64,000 bases of DNA from Symploca sp. SIO1C2 (lineage in GTDB: Bacteria > Cyanobacteriota > Cyanobacteriia > Cyanobacteriales > Coleofasciculaceae): positions 62,001 to 126,000 of the forward strand of contig JAAHFP010000017.1 of assembly GCA_010672925.1 (NCBI GenBank), in the 5' to 3' direction. The position numbers and the translations under genes were made by a program. Positions 37,001 to 50,000 of the stretch are shown here, in pieces (the stretch's first letter is position 1; each line of letters starts with the position of its first letter). The notes beneath the pieces are model-generated. The model was not told the origin of the DNA. It saw only the letters and a list, made by a program, of their open reading frames with translations, and did not search any database.

Positions 37001-40000
37001 GTAAGTTCCTTTGGATTCACGGGGACAAATGCCCATGTGGTGCTGGAGGAAGCACCATCTCTACGAGAAAGCCCTCAGATAAAGCGGGAAAGACCATTGC
37101 AGATATTGGTGTTATCCGCCAAGAGTGAAGAGGCATTGCTTCAGCTAGGCCACAGCTACTCTCAACACCTGGAGAGCCATCCAGAGCAAGAGCTGGGGGA
37201 TGTCTGCTTTACAGCCAACACGGGAAGGTTGTCATACAATCATCGGTTGAGTGTGGTAGTGGCGACAACAACAGAGTTGCAAGAGAAACTAAGTGCTTTC
37301 GGCACAGGGGAAGAGATAACTGGACTGGTGAGTGGGGTAATCAGTGGTAGTGAGTCCCCCAAAGTGGCCATGTTATTCACGGGTCAGGGTTCTCAATATG
37401 TAGGCATGGCTCAACAACTGTATGAGACTCAGCCTACTTTCAGAAAGGCTCTAGAACAATGTGCGGAAATTTTGCAACCCTACCTCGACAAGCCTCTACT
37501 GGAAATGCTCTATGCCTCAGAAGCACAGGAGTCTGTCTTGGAACAGACCAATTATACTCAACCTGCTTTGTTTTCCCTAGAATACGCCTTGTTTCAACTA
37601 TGGCAATCCTGGGGAATTAAACCAGATGTAGTCATGGGTCACAGCGTTGGAGAATATGTAGCAGCAACTGTAGCAGGAGTTTGGAGTTTAGAAGATGGCT
37701 TGAAACTAATTGCTGCCAGGGGAAGGTTGATGCAACAGTTGCCCAATGGTGGTGAGATGGTTTCCGTCATGACTGATGAGTTGAAGGTCACAGAGACATT
37801 GAAGGCAATGGCTCTTGGAGAGAAAGTTGCCATTGCAGCAATAAATGGACCCCAAAGTGTAGTAATTTCCGGAGAGTCTCAAGCAGTAAGAGCGATCACA
37901 ACCAACCTAGAATCCGCAGGAATTAAAACCAAACAACTACAAGTATCCCATGCCTTCCATTCATCATTAATGGAACCGATGTTAGCAGAGTGGGGAACAG
38001 TAGCCGAGCAGATCACTTACCATCAACCAAGACTTCCCATAGTATCTAATGTTACAGGAACAACAACAGATGACAGCATAACCACAGCTCAATATTGGGT
38101 AAACCATGTACGTCAACCGGTAAGATTTGCCCAAGGTATGGAAGCTTTAGAAAAACTGGGCTCTGAAGTATTCCTAGAAGTCGGACCTAAACCAATACTG
38201 TTAGGGATGGGAAGGCAATGTCTACCAGAAGGAGTAGGTGTGTGGTTGCCATCATTGCGTCCGGGAGTAGATGAATGGCAGCAGATGCTCTTGAGTTTAG
38301 GACAATTATATGTACAGGGAGTCAAAGTAGATTGGTCAGGATTTGACCGAGATTATGCTCGTCAGAAAGTAACCTTACCCACTTATCCCTTCCAGCGAGA
38401 ACGCTACTGGATAGAGGCTCTCAAGCCTGTTGTGCTATCAGGTCAACAAGTACATCCCTTGTTGGGGAGTAAGCTAGAGTTGGCATCGACGGGGCAGACA
38501 ATCTACCACCAGCACATTAACCTGAGCAACCATCCGTGGATTGGCGATCACCGCGTCTACGACACAGCAGTGATTCCGGGTGTGAGTTACATAGCTATGA
38601 CCCTAGCAGCAGTTGAGTTACCGGCGGCAGTTGAGGATGTCAACTTCCAACAACCACTGTTTCTAGTGGATACCAAAACCACACGGGAAACACAGCTAGT
38701 TATTCATCCCGCCAACGATGTCGGCAAACAACCTGTGGAAATTTTCAGTCGGGATGCTGCCAAGCAGGACGAATGGCGGCAACATGCTAGTATCACCCTT
38801 CAGGAGAATGCATCACGACTGCCCAGCCTCACTGTAGATATTTCTGCACTACGTGAGCAGCTACGACCACTGGAAACTGAGACTCTCACTGACCTTTATA
38901 GCAGTATATCCCTAGTTTATGGCCCAATGTTGCAGGCTGTCCGACAGGCATGGGTAGGTGAGGACACTGTCCTCAGTGAAATTGAAGTACCAAAGGCGCT
39001 GGCATTCCAGTTGGCTGGGGAAGCAATCCACCCAGTGCTAATTGATGCTTGCACACGCTTAACGGCAGATTTGTTCGAGCTCAGCTCCGAGTCAGGGGTG
39101 TTTTGGGCACCGTGGCAGGTCAAAGGTATGACGCTCTTGCGTCCAACACCACGACGCTTCTATGCTTATGTGGAGGAACCATCCCGCATTAACGAGCAGT
39201 TGCAGACGCGCTCCTATGACATCCATTTGTTGGATGAAACGGGTCAGGCGTTCGGTCGCATTGACGGTTTTACGGTTAAGCGAGCCCCGAGTCAGCTATT
39301 TCTGAAGAGTTTACAGCCAGATATCAGTAATTGGCTTTATCAACTACAGTGGCAACCCTCAGAGCTCAAGGAGACAGTTGCCTCCTTAGCAACATCAGAT
39401 ACCTGGTTGTTGTTTGTGCCTGAGGGAGCTTGGACAGAGCAACTTACAAGCTCTCTAGCCCAAAGTGGGCAGCAATTTATCGTGGTGTCAGCAGGAGAGG
39501 ATTTCCGGTATCTGAGGGAACATCACTACCAAGTTTGTCCTACCCAAAAAGAATCTTTCCAACAACTGTTGGAAAAGCTGCTTGAGCAGGGCATTACTTT
39601 ACAGGGTGTAGTTCACTTGTGGAGTCTGCTGAGTGACCAACAACAGTTGAAGCAAGCCCAAGAACTAGTCTGTGGCAGTACACTGCACTTAGTTCAGGCT
39701 CTAGTCGAAGTGCTCGATTCTCAAGTACCACCTCTGTGGCTGGTGACTCAGGGAGCTCAATGTGTAGCCGAGCAAACTACCATGCATGTGCAGCAATCCC
39801 CCTTATGGGGTCTGGGTCGGGTGATGGCGTTGGAGCACCCCGAGTTGAAATGCCACCGTGTAGACTTGGATCCAGAGAATGCCAACATTGCTGTAGGAAT
39901 AAATATGCTACAGAAAGAGCTCTCTGCTCCTGACACTGAAGACCAGGTCGTTTATCGGCAAGGGCAACGCTATGTAGCAAGGCTAAACCGTTTTGTACCC

Positions 40001-42196
40001 CAACCTTCTGGGGAGCAACCTCAGCAACTCAAGCTCAGAGATTACGGCACTTTAGACAATCTTGTACTTCAACCTCAGCAGCGCCGCCAGCCTGAGGCGG
40101 GAGAAGTGGAGATTCAAGTCAGGGCAGTGGGTCTCAACTTCCGGGATGTGCTCACCGCTTTAGGTATGATGCAGGAATATACTCAGCATCTATTTGAAAG
40201 TGCTGATCAGGTAGTATTTGGTGGGGAATGTGCTGGTGTCGTGGTAGCTGTGGGAGCCGATGTCGAACACCTACAAGTGGGTGATGAGGTAGTTTCTACT
40301 CTAGCCATGGGATGCCTGGCTCACTATGTAACGATTCGGGCTGATTTATTACTACCTAAGCCCCAAAACTTGAGTTTTGAAGCGGCAGCAACTTTGCCTA
40401 TAGCTTTTCTCACAGCTCACTATGGATTGAATCATTTAGCCCAACTACAATCTGGAGAACAAGTGTTGATTCATTCAGCTGCGGGGGGAGTGGGACAAGC
40501 AGCTGTTCAGTTGGCTCAATTCAGGGGGGCTAAGATCTTTGCAACAGCGAGTCCTCCGAAATGGAAGTTTCTGCAACAGCAGGGAATAGAGCAAATAATG
40601 AATTCCCGGACTTTGGAGTTTGCTGAGCAAGTAAAAACAGCCACTGAAGGCAGAGGAGTAGATGTGGTGCTCAACAGTTTCAATGGAGAGTACATTGCCC
40701 AAAGCTTTAAAGCGTTGGCTCGTGGGGGTCAATTTATTGAAATCGGCAAAATTAATATTTGGTCCCAGAGTCAAGCACAAGAGCACCGTCCAGATGCCAA
40801 GTATGAGGTTTTTGACCTGATGGAGATGGTGCGAGAGCAGCCTGAGCTACTGGCACAGCTATGGAGGGAACTGGGCACAGAGTTTGAAACAGGGAAGTTG
40901 CAACCTTTGCCACATCAAGTGTTTGAGTTAGGACAGGTGCAGGAAGCCTTCCGGTATCTGCAACAAGCACAGCAGATAGGGAAGGTGGTGATTGCTATCC
41001 CCCCATTGAAAGAAGAAAAGAAGGTAAAGATACAAGCAGAGGGTAGCTACCTAGTAACGGGTGGATTGGGAGCTTTGGGATTAGAAGTCTCGAAGTGGCT
41101 AGTGGACAAGGGTGCTTGTCACTTGGTATTGATGGGACGTCGTTCTCCTTCGGCTGAAGCACAAACAGCGATCTCAGAGTTGGAGGAGTTGGGGGTAAAG
41201 GTTAGTGTACAGCTTGCTGATGTTTCTAATGTCCAAGAACTATCTCAGATGATGGAGACAATTGCAGCAGAGTTGCCCAGGCTGCGAGGAGTGATTCATG
41301 CAGCAGGGGTGTTGGATGACGGGGTACTGCAAAAGATGAGTTGGCAGCAGTTTACCAAAGTGATGGCACCAAAGGTGCAAGGGACTTGGCATTTGCATCA
41401 ACTTACCAAAGATTTACCCTTAGATTTCTTTGTGTGTTTCTCCTCAATGGCTTCGGTGTTGGGGAATTCTGGGCAAGGGAACTATGCCGCAGCCAATGCT
41501 TTTATGGATGCAATAGCTCACTATCGTCGTGGTATGAGATTACCGGGGTTGAGTATCAATTGGGGAGCTTGGGCAGCAGGAGGTATGGCAGCTAGTTTGG
41601 ATAGTCTCAATCAGCAACGGCTTGATGCCATTGGCATGAGTGCCATCGAACCAGAAAGGGGAATGCAGGCATTAGAGTCATTGTTATCTGACTCTTCCAG
41701 CCAAGTCGGGGTATTACCCATTGATTGGTCAAAGTTTGCCAGACAACTACCCAGTGGACAAAAGATACCATTCTTAGAGGCTTTGATTTCGGCTGAGCCA
41801 TCTTTAACCAAGAAGTCAGCATTTAGAGAGCAACTAGAAGCAGCAGCTTCAGATTCACCAGAGCAACAGGAAAACATCTTAATTGCTTATCTCAAAAATC
41901 AAACTGCTCAAGTGCTGGGCATGAAAAATACTCAACTAGATGTACAAAAACCTCTAAATACAATGGGTCTAGACTCTTTAATAGCCTTAGAACTAAGAAA
42001 TCAGGTTCAAAGGGATATGGAAGTAGATATTCCGCTAGCATTCTTTATGGAAGAACTTACTATTATTGCCTTAGCAAATGAATTAAATAAGCAATTGAAC
42101 CAAAACGAGCAAGAGCAAGCTAGTGAGCAAAATAATCAAGAAAAAATTGAGCAAAATAACTCCCAAAATAGTAACTGGATAGAGGTAGAACTATGA
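31007..42196 (+). CDS. Bimodular PKS: KS-AT-KR-ACP-KS-AT-DH-ER-KR-ACP
   Basis: 3729 residues, with an N-terminal helical docking segment (about 8-33). Module 1: KS (Cys209), AT (Ser665, HAFH), a post-AT helical dimerisation-type element, KR (from about 1201, Tyr1347) and ACP (Ser1510). This KR has no LDD motif (it reads GVARVDT) and has Trp1339 eight residues before the Tyr, which marks an A-type KR, so the hydroxyl should be L-configured. Module 2: KS (Cys1764), AT (Ser2213, HAFH), DH (about 2480-2760; [12 protein letters not shown] but DACTR where DxxxQ/H is usual), ER (about 3004-3330; [13 protein letters not shown]), KR (LDD, Tyr3493) and ACP (Ser3657). Expected chemistry: one beta-hydroxyl, then one saturated C2 unit if the DH works. 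The last four bases overlap the NRPS start. The C-terminal tail is Gln/Asn/Glu-rich, suiting the NRPS docking domain. Confidence 0.93.
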   Translation: MKNSSHDNEQLTPLQKSFLLIERLQAKLDILEKSQSEPIAIIGMSCRFPGGASNPEAFWNVLQQGVDTISEVPPDRWSLNNYYDPDPETPGKMYTRYGGFIEQLKEFDASFFQISAKEAISLDPQQRLLLEVTWEALEQGAQNPELLAGTQTGVFIGICSNDYGQRIISGGHKEIDAYMGSGNSHSTASGRLSYILGLKGPSLAVDTACSSSLVSVHLACSSLRNQECNLALAGGVARLISPEYSITFSKARMLSVDGRCKTFDATADGYVRGEGCGIFVLKRLSDALADGDNIQAVIRGSAINQDGHTSGLTVPNGPSQVAVIRQALKNGEVDPARVSYIEAHGTGTSLGDPIEVGAIGTVFGKTHSQEQPVVIGSVKTNIGHLEGAAGIAGLIKVVLQLQNQKIVPSLHFNNPNPYINWSELPIQVSTKHTPWQTNGKSRIAGVSSFSFSGTNSHIILEEAPVKSKIQDNLERLVHLLTLSAKTQKALDELVSAYQCYLPTHPELRVADICYTANTGRSHFNHRLAIVASNQQELVEKLQQHQEETEVAGIYSGELIDNATVAKIAFLFTGQGSQYVNMGRDLYQQAPTFRDAINQCEEILKTVATFQEQSLREILYPADDSSDSSLLDQTAYTQPCLFALEYALCQLWQSWGIKPDVVMGHSVGEYVAATVAGVFSLEDGLKLIAARGRLMQKLPAGGEMVSVMASESKVLETLKTMSLGDKVAIAAINGPQSIVISGESQAVRAIATNLESAGIKTKPLQVSHAFHSPLMEPMLAEFEAVAKEITYEQPKIPLISNVTGKLVDSEITCAEYWVNHVRQPVRFAQSMTNLHQEGYELFLEIGSKPILLGMGRQCLPEGIGMWLPSLRPGVDEWQQMLSSLGQLYLQGIKVDWIRFDQDYVRQKIALPTYPFQREKYWIEHPEDTDQTTKQLLVTSSSPVTELLDRADYQQLTAMLSENGSLTAVEVVQQLIHHHQKALAKKILKDCFYQIEWQVKPSALAPETPPQLGQWLIIEGEVGLTQKLAEQFKQQRQSCQIVEKLPQDYSQLLQQIQQETELPLVGIVYFTPEEVPSPTATNCQSLLLLIQALLQEESSTPAKVWVVTTGAVALGEHPISVTQAPVWGLGKVVSLEHPELWGGLIDLEPNSTVETQIKCLLRELLNPDAEDQVIYRGAERYVPRLVSSSLSTSKIFKTEPTGSYLIAGGLGSLGLKVADWLVQQGARHLILLSRRGLTEEAKPAVAALQKAGTKVDVLAADVAELTDMERVWQQIQAEGKPLKGIIHAAGVARVDTLEELTQKAWEAVLRPKVEGGWNLHQLSQSEDLDFFVCFSSIASVWGSRGQGHYGAANQFLDELMHYRSSLGLPGLAINWGPWAGGGMATAEAQEWLAQTGVEALSPELAISALEHLMSTDQVQVTVSRSDWYRFKAMYAVKRPRPLLELIAIPTEEVEVKADIAPSLRQRLEAVTESQRGDLLRQALQEEVALVLGLPITKKPSPEVGFFEMGMDSLMAVELQNRLSKLLGVNLSSTLTFDFPNIEKLEKYIINQHLIKVGLFKSETEQSQQEGNSFEANLPTELKQSSNHLHEPIAIIGMSCRFPGGASDPEKFWQLLQGGISACSEIPRERWDIEAYYDRDPDASGKMLTRYGHFVEHVDQFDPSFFGMSPREAVAMDPQHRLLLEVSWEALERGGQVLERLSEASVGVFVGNDGHDYEQLVQQHLQQEPDSSLITYAGTGNALSNAAGRLAYTFGFTGPTVTIDTACSSSLVAIHQASNSLRLGECQMALAGGVKLHLTPSSYIGVSRARMISGDGQCKTFDVSADGYGRGEGCGMVLLKRLSDAQRDGDQILALIRGSAVNQDGPSSGLTVPNGQSQQKLIKQALAQAQIKPSEISYLEAHGTGTSLGDPIEVNAAVAVLAEERTPEFPLWMASVKTNIGHLEAAAGVSGLIKVVLSLQHRLLPAHLHLHQPNPKIDWQPWLQVPQQLTPWEASGRRLAGVSSFGFTGTNAHVVLEEAPSLRESPQIKRERPLQILVLSAKSEEALLQLGHSYSQHLESHPEQELGDVCFTANTGRLSYNHRLSVVVATTTELQEKLSAFGTGEEITGLVSGVISGSESPKVAMLFTGQGSQYVGMAQQLYETQPTFRKALEQCAEILQPYLDKPLLEMLYASEAQESVLEQTNYTQPALFSLEYALFQLWQSWGIKPDVVMGHSVGEYVAATVAGVWSLEDGLKLIAARGRLMQQLPNGGEMVSVMTDELKVTETLKAMALGEKVAIAAINGPQSVVISGESQAVRAITTNLESAGIKTKQLQVSHAFHSSLMEPMLAEWGTVAEQITYHQPRLPIVSNVTGTTTDDSITTAQYWVNHVRQPVRFAQGMEALEKLGSEVFLEVGPKPILLGMGRQCLPEGVGVWLPSLRPGVDEWQQMLLSLGQLYVQGVKVDWSGFDRDYARQKVTLPTYPFQRERYWIEALKPVVLSGQQVHPLLGSKLELASTGQTIYHQHINLSNHPWIGDHRVYDTAVIPGVSYIAMTLAAVELPAAVEDVNFQQPLFLVDTKTTRETQLVIHPANDVGKQPVEIFSRDAAKQDEWRQHASITLQENASRLPSLTVDISALREQLRPLETETLTDLYSSISLVYGPMLQAVRQAWVGEDTVLSEIEVPKALAFQLAGEAIHPVLIDACTRLTADLFELSSESGVFWAPWQVKGMTLLRPTPRRFYAYVEEPSRINEQLQTRSYDIHLLDETGQAFGRIDGFTVKRAPSQLFLKSLQPDISNWLYQLQWQPSELKETVASLATSDTWLLFVPEGAWTEQLTSSLAQSGQQFIVVSAGEDFRYLREHHYQVCPTQKESFQQLLEKLLEQGITLQGVVHLWSLLSDQQQLKQAQELVCGSTLHLVQALVEVLDSQVPPLWLVTQGAQCVAEQTTMHVQQSPLWGLGRVMALEHPELKCHRVDLDPENANIAVGINMLQKELSAPDTEDQVVYRQGQRYVARLNRFVPQPSGEQPQQLKLRDYGTLDNLVLQPQQRRQPEAGEVEIQVRAVGLNFRDVLTALGMMQEYTQHLFESADQVVFGGECAGVVVAVGADVEHLQVGDEVVSTLAMGCLAHYVTIRADLLLPKPQNLSFEAAATLPIAFLTAHYGLNHLAQLQSGEQVLIHSAAGGVGQAAVQLAQFRGAKIFATASPPKWKFLQQQGIEQIMNSRTLEFAEQVKTATEGRGVDVVLNSFNGEYIAQSFKALARGGQFIEIGKINIWSQSQAQEHRPDAKYEVFDLMEMVREQPELLAQLWRELGTEFETGKLQPLPHQVFELGQVQEAFRYLQQAQQIGKVVIAIPPLKEEKKVKIQAEGSYLVTGGLGALGLEVSKWLVDKGACHLVLMGRRSPSAEAQTAISELEELGVKVSVQLADVSNVQELSQMMETIAAELPRLRGVIHAAGVLDDGVLQKMSWQQFTKVMAPKVQGTWHLHQLTKDLPLDFFVCFSSMASVLGNSGQGNYAAANAFMDAIAHYRRGMRLPGLSINWGAWAAGGMAASLDSLNQQRLDAIGMSAIEPERGMQALESLLSDSSSQVGVLPIDWSKFARQLPSGQKIPFLEALISAEPSLTKKSAFREQLEAAASDSPEQQENILIAYLKNQTAQVLGMKNTQLDVQKPLNTMGLDSLIALELRNQVQRDMEVDIPLAFFMEELTIIALANELNKQLNQNEQEQASEQNNQEKIEQNNSQNSNWIEVEL

Positions 42197-45100
42197 ACGT
42201 AGTTGAATTTTTACAAAACCTTGCTTTCAAAGGAGTTAGGTTATGGCTAGATGGGGAAAATTTGCGAACTGGAGGTTCCCAGGAAATATTGACTCCAGAT
42301 GCTATTACCCAACTTAAGCAGCACAAAACTGAAATATTACAGCTGCTGCAAGAACAACCAGATCTATTACAAGTCTATCCTCTGTCCTACGGTCAAAAAG
42401 GTCTACGATTTTTGTGGGAACTAGCACCACAGAGTTATACTTACAACTTGTCATTTGCCATGCGCATTTACTTCCCGGTAAATCCAGTTAGTTGGCAGCA
42501 AGTATTTGAGGAGTTAAGGGCACGTCATTCAATGTTGCGGAGTACCTTTCCAAAACTGGGTCAAGAACTTGTGCAACGGGTACATCAAAATCAACAATTA
42601 GACTTCTTAGAGATTGATGCTTCGAGTTGGAGTGAAGATGAGTTGTATGCCAAAGTAATTGAAGCTCATCGTCATCCCTTTGACCTGGCAACAAAACCAG
42701 TAATGCGGATCAGGTGGTTTAGCCACTCAGAACAAGACCATATCCTGTTGTTGACAATACACCATATCGCCTGGGATGGTTGGTCAGTAAATTTGATTAT
42801 CAAGGAATTACCAAAAATCTACCAAGCTCAACAAGCGGGTGTGGAGCTATCTCTTCCTCAAATAGATAGCTCTTACCAAGATTACGTTAGTTGGCAAAGG
42901 CAATTATTAGCAGGCTCTGAAGGAGAGCGCCTTTGGAGCTACTGGCAACAAAAACTTGCAGGGGAGTTACCTGTGTTGAATTTACTCACAGATCGACCAC
43001 GACCGCCAATACAAACCTATAATGGTGCTGCCTACCCTTTCAAGTTATCTGCCAAGTTAACGGAGCAACTCAAAGAACTGGCTCAAGAAGAAGGGGCAAC
43101 TCTTTACATGACTCTATTAGCAACCTTTCAAATACTTCTATTTCGTTACACTAGTCAAGAGGATATCTTGGTTGGTTCTCCTACTTCCGGTAGAACTAGA
43201 CCAGAGTTTGCACCTATTGTTGGTTACTTTGTCAATCAAGTAGTGATGAGGGCAGATTTGTCAAAAAATCCCTGTTTTAAAGACTTGTTGCTCCAAGTAC
43301 GACAAACTGTGATCGGGGCATTTTCTCATCAAGATTATCCATTTTCTTTGTTAGTACAGCGGTTACAGTCGGAGCAAGATCCCAGCCGTTCACCTCTCTT
43401 TCAGGCTTACTTTCTACTACAAAAATCTCCAAAATCTCAAGATACACAAAAAATCTTATTTAGCAGTACGAAAACCTTGATAGATTGGGGAGGATTGGCA
43501 GTAGAACCTTTTGCTTTAGAGCAGTATGAAAGCCTGTATGATTTGACATTAGAAATGGTTGAAAATGACTTGTCTCTGCTGGGATTCCTCAAGTACAATA
43601 CAGACCTATTTGATAAGCAGACTATGGCGAGGATGGTTAGTAATTACCAGACTTTATTAGCCGGGATTGTCGATAATCCCCAGCAAAGGGTTGGACAACT
43701 ACCTTTGTTGGCGGATACACAGCAGCAGTTATTAGGGGAATGGAATAACACTGCTGTGGAATATCCACAAGACACATGTATCCATCAGTTGTTTGAAAAT
43801 CAGGTCGAACTAACTCCAGATGCTGTGGCAGTGGTTTTTGGCAATCAACAGTTGACTTATAAAGAGTTGAACGAACAAGCCAATCAGTTAGCCCATTATC
43901 TACAGAGTTTCGGAGTAAAACCAGAAACGTTGGTAGGTTTGTGTGTAGAGCGCTCCATCGAAATGATGATCGGACTGTTGGGGATACTTAAGGCTGGAGG
44001 TGCTTATGTTCCCCTCGATCCCAGTTATCCCCAGCAACGGTTGGCTTATATGTTAGAAGATGCTGCTGTGCCCGTATTGCTAACAACAGAGTCATTATTG
44101 GAGTTTCTGCCCAAGCATAAGGCAGCAACAGTATGTGTAGATAGTGATTGGTCAAAGATCGCTTTACATTCTCACCGAAATCCTTTGAGCAGAGTTACTC
44201 CTGAGAATCTAGTTTATGTGATTTATACTTCTGGCTCTACAGGTAAGCCTAAAGGAGTTCAAATCCACCATCAGTCTTTAGTCAACTTCCTAGTATCCAT
44301 GAATAGTTATCTGGGATTGACAAGCTTGGATACTTTCAATGCAATTACCACTATCTCATTTGATATTGCAGCGTTGGAACTTTATCTACCACTGATAGTA
44401 GGAGCATCAGTGGTAGTAGTCTCTCGTGAAATTGCTATGGATGGTAACAGACTATTACCTCAGTTATTACAGTCCGAAGCAACAGTGATGCAAGCAACTC
44501 CTGCTACTTGGAAAATGCTGTTGACTTCAGGCTTGTCTAATCACAAGTTGGGTATAAAATTATTGTCTGGTGGTGAAGCTTTACCAGCTCAATTAGCAGC
44601 TCAATTACTGCCAATCGGCATGGAAGTATGGAATCTTTATGGTCCGACAGAATCTACAATTTGGTCAACAATTCATCAAATAGGGAATAAACCACAACAT
44701 GCTGAAGATAGTAATATCATTACACCAATTGGTCGCCCCATTGCCAATACCGAAATTTACATCCTAGATCAATATCTGCAACCTGTACCCATTGGAGTGC
44801 CGGGAGAACTACACATCGGTGGTATCGGTTTAGCGCGTGGCTATCTCAACCAACCAGAATTAACTCAAGAGAAATTTATCCCCAACCCTTTTGAGAGTTC
44901 ACAAAGTCAAAGTCAAAGGTCAAGATTGTATAAAACAGGGGATTTAGCTCGATACTTACCTGATGGTAAGATTGATTATCTTGGTCGGATTGATAATCAA
45001 GTGAAGATTAGAGGGTTCCGCATTGAATTAGGAGAAATTGAATCAACATTAATTAAACACCCAGAGGTGCAAGAAGCAGTAGTAATTGCCTACTCCGATC

Positions 45101-46941
45101 AATTGAATGATAAGCAGCTTGCAGCCTATGTGATACCTCACTTTGAGCATCAATCCCTAAGTGAGCACGGATCTATGAATCAATCCCATAGTGATCAGCT
45201 ATCCCTATGGCAACAAGTCTGGGATAATACCTACAAGCAAACTGCAATTGATCAAGACCCAAAATTCAATATTATCGGTTGGAGAGATAGCTATACAGGT
45301 CAGCCGATTCCGGAACAAGAGATGCGTCAATGGTTAGACTCGACAATTGAGCGAATTCTCTGTTTAAAACCTGAGCGTGTGTTAGAGATTGGTTGTGGCA
45401 CTGGTATGCTGTTATTCCAGATTGCTCCACATACTACCAACTATTGTGGTACAGACATTTCCGACAAAGCTATTTTTTATATCGAGCAGCAGTTGAAAGC
45501 ACTTGAGGGCAATTGGTCTCAGGTTAAGCTTTACAACCAACCTGCCCATGATTTTCAAGCTGTGGAGACAGAGACTTTCGATGCTTTGATCCTCAACTCA
45601 GTTGTCCAGTATTTTCCTAGTGTTGAATACTTAGTAGGGGTTTTGGAAAGGGCAGTAAAACTAGTGGAACCGGGTGGCTTTATCTTTGTCGGAGATGTGC
45701 GGAACTTGCGACTGCTGGAAACATTCCATACTGATCTAATACTGACCCAGGCTCCCGATGAGCTACCAGTAGAAGATTTATGGCAGCGAGTGCAAAAAAA
45801 ATTAACAGAAGAAGAAGAATTGGTAATCGATCCAGCCTTTTTCCAAGCTTTGAAGCAGCATTTGCCCCAAATTGGCCAGGTAGAGATTCAGCTCAAGCGC
45901 AGTCGTGATGATAATGAGATTACCAAGTTCCGGTATGATGTGATTCTTCATGTAGGAAAAGAAGTTTTATCCCCAGTTAATCCTCAATTTTTGAATTGGC
46001 AGCAGGAGCAACTGACATTGCCATCTCTCCAGCAAATTTTGGCACAAAAACAGCCAGAGATGCTCACGATTAAAGATGTTCCCAATGCACGCCTCCAATC
46101 AAAAGTTGAACTCAACAAACTTCTGAAAAGAAAAGACGAATTTGTTACAGTAGGGGAGCTCCGAAAAGCGTTACCAAAAATTAATCTAGAACCAGGGATA
46201 GAGCCTGAAGACTTTTGGAGTTTGGGTGATGAGTCAGCTTATAGCATCTACATTACTTGGTCAGAGATTGAGACCAATGATTGCTACGACGTTATCTGTT
46301 GGCAAAAATCATCAGCCATAACTAATAACGAATTACCCCCACTATCCATAGAAAAGTACCAACAAAAACCCTGGCTTATTTACGGTAACAATCCTTTACA
46401 GAGTAAATTATCTAAGCAGATCATTCCCAAACTACGCAATTTTATCGAACAGAGTCTTCCTCAGTATATGCTTCCATCAGCTTTTGTGCTGTTAGGGTCT
46501 TTGCCCTTAACTCCCAATGGAAAGATAGACCGTAAAAAATTGCCCAACCTCAACATAAATAATCGCTCTGTTACTGAATATGTTGTGCCTAAAACTGCAA
46601 CAGAACAACGGATTGCTGAGGTTTGGCAAGATGTTCTTCAAATAGAAAAAGTAGGAATTTATGACAATTTTTTTGAAATAGGAGGCAACTCTTTACTCTT
46701 GGTACAGGTAAGTAGCAAACTAAAAGAACTGCTCAATATAGAACTACAAGTAATCGAACTTTTGAAATATCCAAATATTTATTATTTGAGTCAGTATATT
46801 AAAGGAGAAACTATCACTAATGATGACTCAAATGAAGCACGTCATACTCGTAGTAACAACCTTAAAGACGGTAAAAGTATGAGCAAAAAAAGGCTAGAAC
46901 GAAGACAAAATAATCGCTCTAGAAGACAACAAAAAGATTAA
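42193..46941 (+). CDS. NRPS: docking-C-A(Gly)-N-methyltransferase-PCP
   Basis: 1582 residues. A TubC-like N-terminal docking domain (about 1-55, FLQNLAFKGVRLWLDG) fits reception from a PKS. The condensation domain has HHIAWDG (190-196). The adenylation domain (from about 531) has pocket residues Asp724, Ile725, Leu728, Gln767, Leu791, Gly793, Leu815, Ile823, Trp824 and Lys1444, i.e. DILQLGLIWK, a known glycine code. Between A8 and the C-terminal subdomain lies an S-adenosylmethionine N-methyltransferase (about 1000-1330; EIGCGTG near 1065). PCP attachment is Ser1500 in GGNSLLLV. The module should add N-methylglycine (sarcosine). The last 25 residues are strongly basic. ATGA overlap with the preceding gene gives translational coupling. 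Confidence 0.92.
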   Translation: MNVVEFLQNLAFKGVRLWLDGENLRTGGSQEILTPDAITQLKQHKTEILQLLQEQPDLLQVYPLSYGQKGLRFLWELAPQSYTYNLSFAMRIYFPVNPVSWQQVFEELRARHSMLRSTFPKLGQELVQRVHQNQQLDFLEIDASSWSEDELYAKVIEAHRHPFDLATKPVMRIRWFSHSEQDHILLLTIHHIAWDGWSVNLIIKELPKIYQAQQAGVELSLPQIDSSYQDYVSWQRQLLAGSEGERLWSYWQQKLAGELPVLNLLTDRPRPPIQTYNGAAYPFKLSAKLTEQLKELAQEEGATLYMTLLATFQILLFRYTSQEDILVGSPTSGRTRPEFAPIVGYFVNQVVMRADLSKNPCFKDLLLQVRQTVIGAFSHQDYPFSLLVQRLQSEQDPSRSPLFQAYFLLQKSPKSQDTQKILFSSTKTLIDWGGLAVEPFALEQYESLYDLTLEMVENDLSLLGFLKYNTDLFDKQTMARMVSNYQTLLAGIVDNPQQRVGQLPLLADTQQQLLGEWNNTAVEYPQDTCIHQLFENQVELTPDAVAVVFGNQQLTYKELNEQANQLAHYLQSFGVKPETLVGLCVERSIEMMIGLLGILKAGGAYVPLDPSYPQQRLAYMLEDAAVPVLLTTESLLEFLPKHKAATVCVDSDWSKIALHSHRNPLSRVTPENLVYVIYTSGSTGKPKGVQIHHQSLVNFLVSMNSYLGLTSLDTFNAITTISFDIAALELYLPLIVGASVVVVSREIAMDGNRLLPQLLQSEATVMQATPATWKMLLTSGLSNHKLGIKLLSGGEALPAQLAAQLLPIGMEVWNLYGPTESTIWSTIHQIGNKPQHAEDSNIITPIGRPIANTEIYILDQYLQPVPIGVPGELHIGGIGLARGYLNQPELTQEKFIPNPFESSQSQSQRSRLYKTGDLARYLPDGKIDYLGRIDNQVKIRGFRIELGEIESTLIKHPEVQEAVVIAYSDQLNDKQLAAYVIPHFEHQSLSEHGSMNQSHSDQLSLWQQVWDNTYKQTAIDQDPKFNIIGWRDSYTGQPIPEQEMRQWLDSTIERILCLKPERVLEIGCGTGMLLFQIAPHTTNYCGTDISDKAIFYIEQQLKALEGNWSQVKLYNQPAHDFQAVETETFDALILNSVVQYFPSVEYLVGVLERAVKLVEPGGFIFVGDVRNLRLLETFHTDLILTQAPDELPVEDLWQRVQKKLTEEEELVIDPAFFQALKQHLPQIGQVEIQLKRSRDDNEITKFRYDVILHVGKEVLSPVNPQFLNWQQEQLTLPSLQQILAQKQPEMLTIKDVPNARLQSKVELNKLLKRKDEFVTVGELRKALPKINLEPGIEPEDFWSLGDESAYSIYITWSEIETNDCYDVICWQKSSAITNNELPPLSIEKYQQKPWLIYGNNPLQSKLSKQIIPKLRNFIEQSLPQYMLPSAFVLLGSLPLTPNGKIDRKKLPNLNINNRSVTEYVVPKTATEQRIAEVWQDVLQIEKVGIYDNFFEIGGNSLLLVQVSSKLKELLNIELQVIELLKYPNIYYLSQYIKGETITNDDSNEARHTRSNNLKDGKSMSKKRLERRQNNRSRRQQKD

Positions 46942-47014
46942 TTAAGCTTATTTGAATTGATTGCATAATCGCTGCGCAATTCATTAATTAAAGTGAGTCT
47001 CAAAGGAGAAAGAA

Positions 47015-50000
47015 ATGAATCAATACGATGCAGAAAATTTAATAGATGATTTAGGCATAGCAATTATTGCCATGTCTGGTCGTTTTCCACAAGCTGAAGA
47101 CCTCAATCAATTGTGGCAAAACCTTAAAAATGGTGTTGAATCTGTATCCTTTTTCTCAGAGCAAGAATTGCTAGAGTCTGGCGTTAAAGTTGAGTTACTA
47201 AATAATCCTGACTACGTAAAGGCTCGTGCTGTAATTCCAGACATCGATCTGTTCGATGCTAATTTCTTTAGCTATAGTCCCAAAGAAGCTGAAGAAATGG
47301 ATCCACAACATCGTTTGTTTCTTGAATGCGCTTGGGAAACAATAGAAAGAGGTGGTTATAATCCAGATACCTATGAAGGTTTAATAGGGGTTTATGCTGG
47401 TGTTGGCATGAACAACTACTTACTGACGAATCTTTATCCTAACCACGATCCTGATAATCCAGTGAACTCTTATCAGCTAATGATCAGTAGTGATAAAGAT
47501 TACCTGGCAACTCGTGTCGCCTACAAGTTAAACTTAAGAGGACCTGCAATCAACGTTCAAACTGCTTGTTCAACCTCTTTGGTAGCTGTCCACCTAGCTT
47601 GTCAAAGTTTACTCAATGGAGAATGTGATCTGGCTCTTGCTGGTGGTGCCTCTATCCATATTCCCCAGAAAGCCGGACACTTATATCGAGAAGGAATGAT
47701 TCTATCTCCTGACGGCCACTGTCGAACTTTTGATGCCAAAGCCAAGGGTACAATACCAGGTGATGGTTGTGGGATTGTACTTCTCAAGCGACTCAATAGT
47801 GCGATCGCAGATGGTGATTCTATTCAGGCAATTATTAAGGGATCGGCTATCAATAATGATGGCTCTTTGAAAGTGGGCTACACTGCGCCTAGTATAGAAG
47901 GCCAAGCTGCTGTGATTGCAGACGCTCAAGCTCTTGCTGAAGTAGAGCCGGAGACAATTTCATACATAGAAGCTCATGGCACAGGCACAGAACTGGGAGA
48001 TCCTGTGGAAATCGCTGCTTTGACCAAGGCTTTTAGGTATAGTACGCCAAAGAAGGGTTTCTGTGCTATTGGTTCCCTGAAAAGTAATATGGGTCATTTA
48101 GATGCAGCAGCAGGAGTAGCAGGACTGATCAAAACTGTTTTAGCTCTCAAACATAAATTACTGCCCCCAACGCTACATTTTGAACAACCTAACCCCAAAA
48201 TAGATTTTGTTAACAGTCCTTTTTATGTCAATACCACTCTTTCTGAATGGAAAACTAATGGAACTCCTCGCCGAGCAGGGGTTAGTTCCTTTGGGATTGG
48301 AGGAACAAACGCTCATGTAATCTTGGAGGAAGCGCCGGAACCAATTAAGAAAGCAAATTTCTCAGATCTTCCAGTTCATCTATTAACCCTCTCAGGCAAA
48401 ACCCCAGAAGCGCTTACACAACTAGTCAGCCGTTATGAAAACTATCTTGAAACTCATCAAGAATCAGCAATTGCCGACATCTGTTATACGGCTAATACAG
48501 GACGTGCTGATTTCAACCATCGCCTAGCTGTTATTGTTTCCAATCAACAAGAACTACTAGAAAAATTAAAAGCTCACCAAGCAACAGAACCAGTAACAGA
48601 AATTTTTTCTGGAGAAATACCTGAGACTAGTATAGCACAAGTAGCCTTCCTCTTTACAGGTCAAGGTTCTCAGTACGTGAACATGGGCAAGCAATTGTAT
48701 GAAACGCAACCAGTTTTCCGTCAAGCGATGGACGAGTGCAGCCAAATACTAGAACCATTACTAGAAAAGTCCCTTTTAGAAGTTATTTATCCTCAAAATC
48801 CAGAAGATATTGAAGCCTCATCTCTACTAGCTCAAACTTATTACACCCAACCCGCCTTATTTGCTATTGAATACGCTTTAGGTCAATTATGGCAATCCTG
48901 GGGCGTCAAACCAGATGTCGTCATGGGTCACAGTGTAGGGGAATATGTAGCAGCAACAGTAGCAGGTGTATTTAGTTTAGAGGATGGTCTGAAACTAATT
49001 GCGATGCGGGGACAGTTGATGCAAAAGTTGCCTGCAGGTGGAAAGATGGTTTCGGTGATGGCATCAGAGTTGAAAGTTCGTCAACTGATTAATCTATACC
49101 AGGAGCAAATAGCTACTGCTGCCATCAATGGACCGGAAAGTGTAGTCATTTCTGGTGAAGTAGAAGCTATCAATACCATTGTTAACAATCTAGAATTAGC
49201 AGGAATCAAGACTAAAGAGCTACAAGTATCTCATGCCTTCCATTCACGGTTAATGGAACCAATGTTGGCAGAGTTTGAAGCGGTAGCAAAAGAAATAACC
49301 TATAGTCAACCTCGGATATCACTGATATCTAATATTACGGGGTCAATAGCAGACGATAGTATTGCCACAGCTAAATACTGGGTAAATCATATCTGCCAAC
49401 CAGTGAAATTTGCTCAAAGCATGGAAACCTTGCATCAACAAGGATATAAATTATTCCTAGAAATTGGACCAAAACCAGTATTGTTGGGAATGGGAAGGCT
49501 ATGTCTACCAGCAGAAGTAGGTGTGTGGTTGCCATCATTACGTCCAGGAGTGGATGAATGGCAACAGATGCTTTCAAGTTTAGGACAGTTATATGTACAA
49601 GGAGCCAAAGTAGATTGGGTAGGATTTGACCAAGATTATCCTCATCAGAAGGTGGCATTGCCCACTTATCCCTTCCAACGACAACGCTACTGGGTAGAAA
49701 CCAAAGAAAAAGAAGATCAAAGCAATGATTCTTTAGAATCAAAAGATAATAATACTGAGATCGTTAACCAGCTCAATCAAGGAGCAACTGAAACCCTAGC
49801 GCAACAACTTGAACAAGCAGCCAATTTTTCTCCAGAACAGCTGAAACTTTTACCCGAAATATTAGAAGTACTAGCCAAACAACATCAGCAACAATTAGTA
49901 GTTGCAACGATTAAAAATTGGTTTTATCAACTGCAGTGGCAACCTTTATCTGAAACTCAGCCAAAATCAAGCACTAAACCAAGTCATTGGTTGATTTTTG

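Noticed and set aside
49371-49742. Minus-strand open frame of 123 residues
   Set aside because: Antisense to the conserved end of an AT domain; similar shadows occur opposite the other AT domains.
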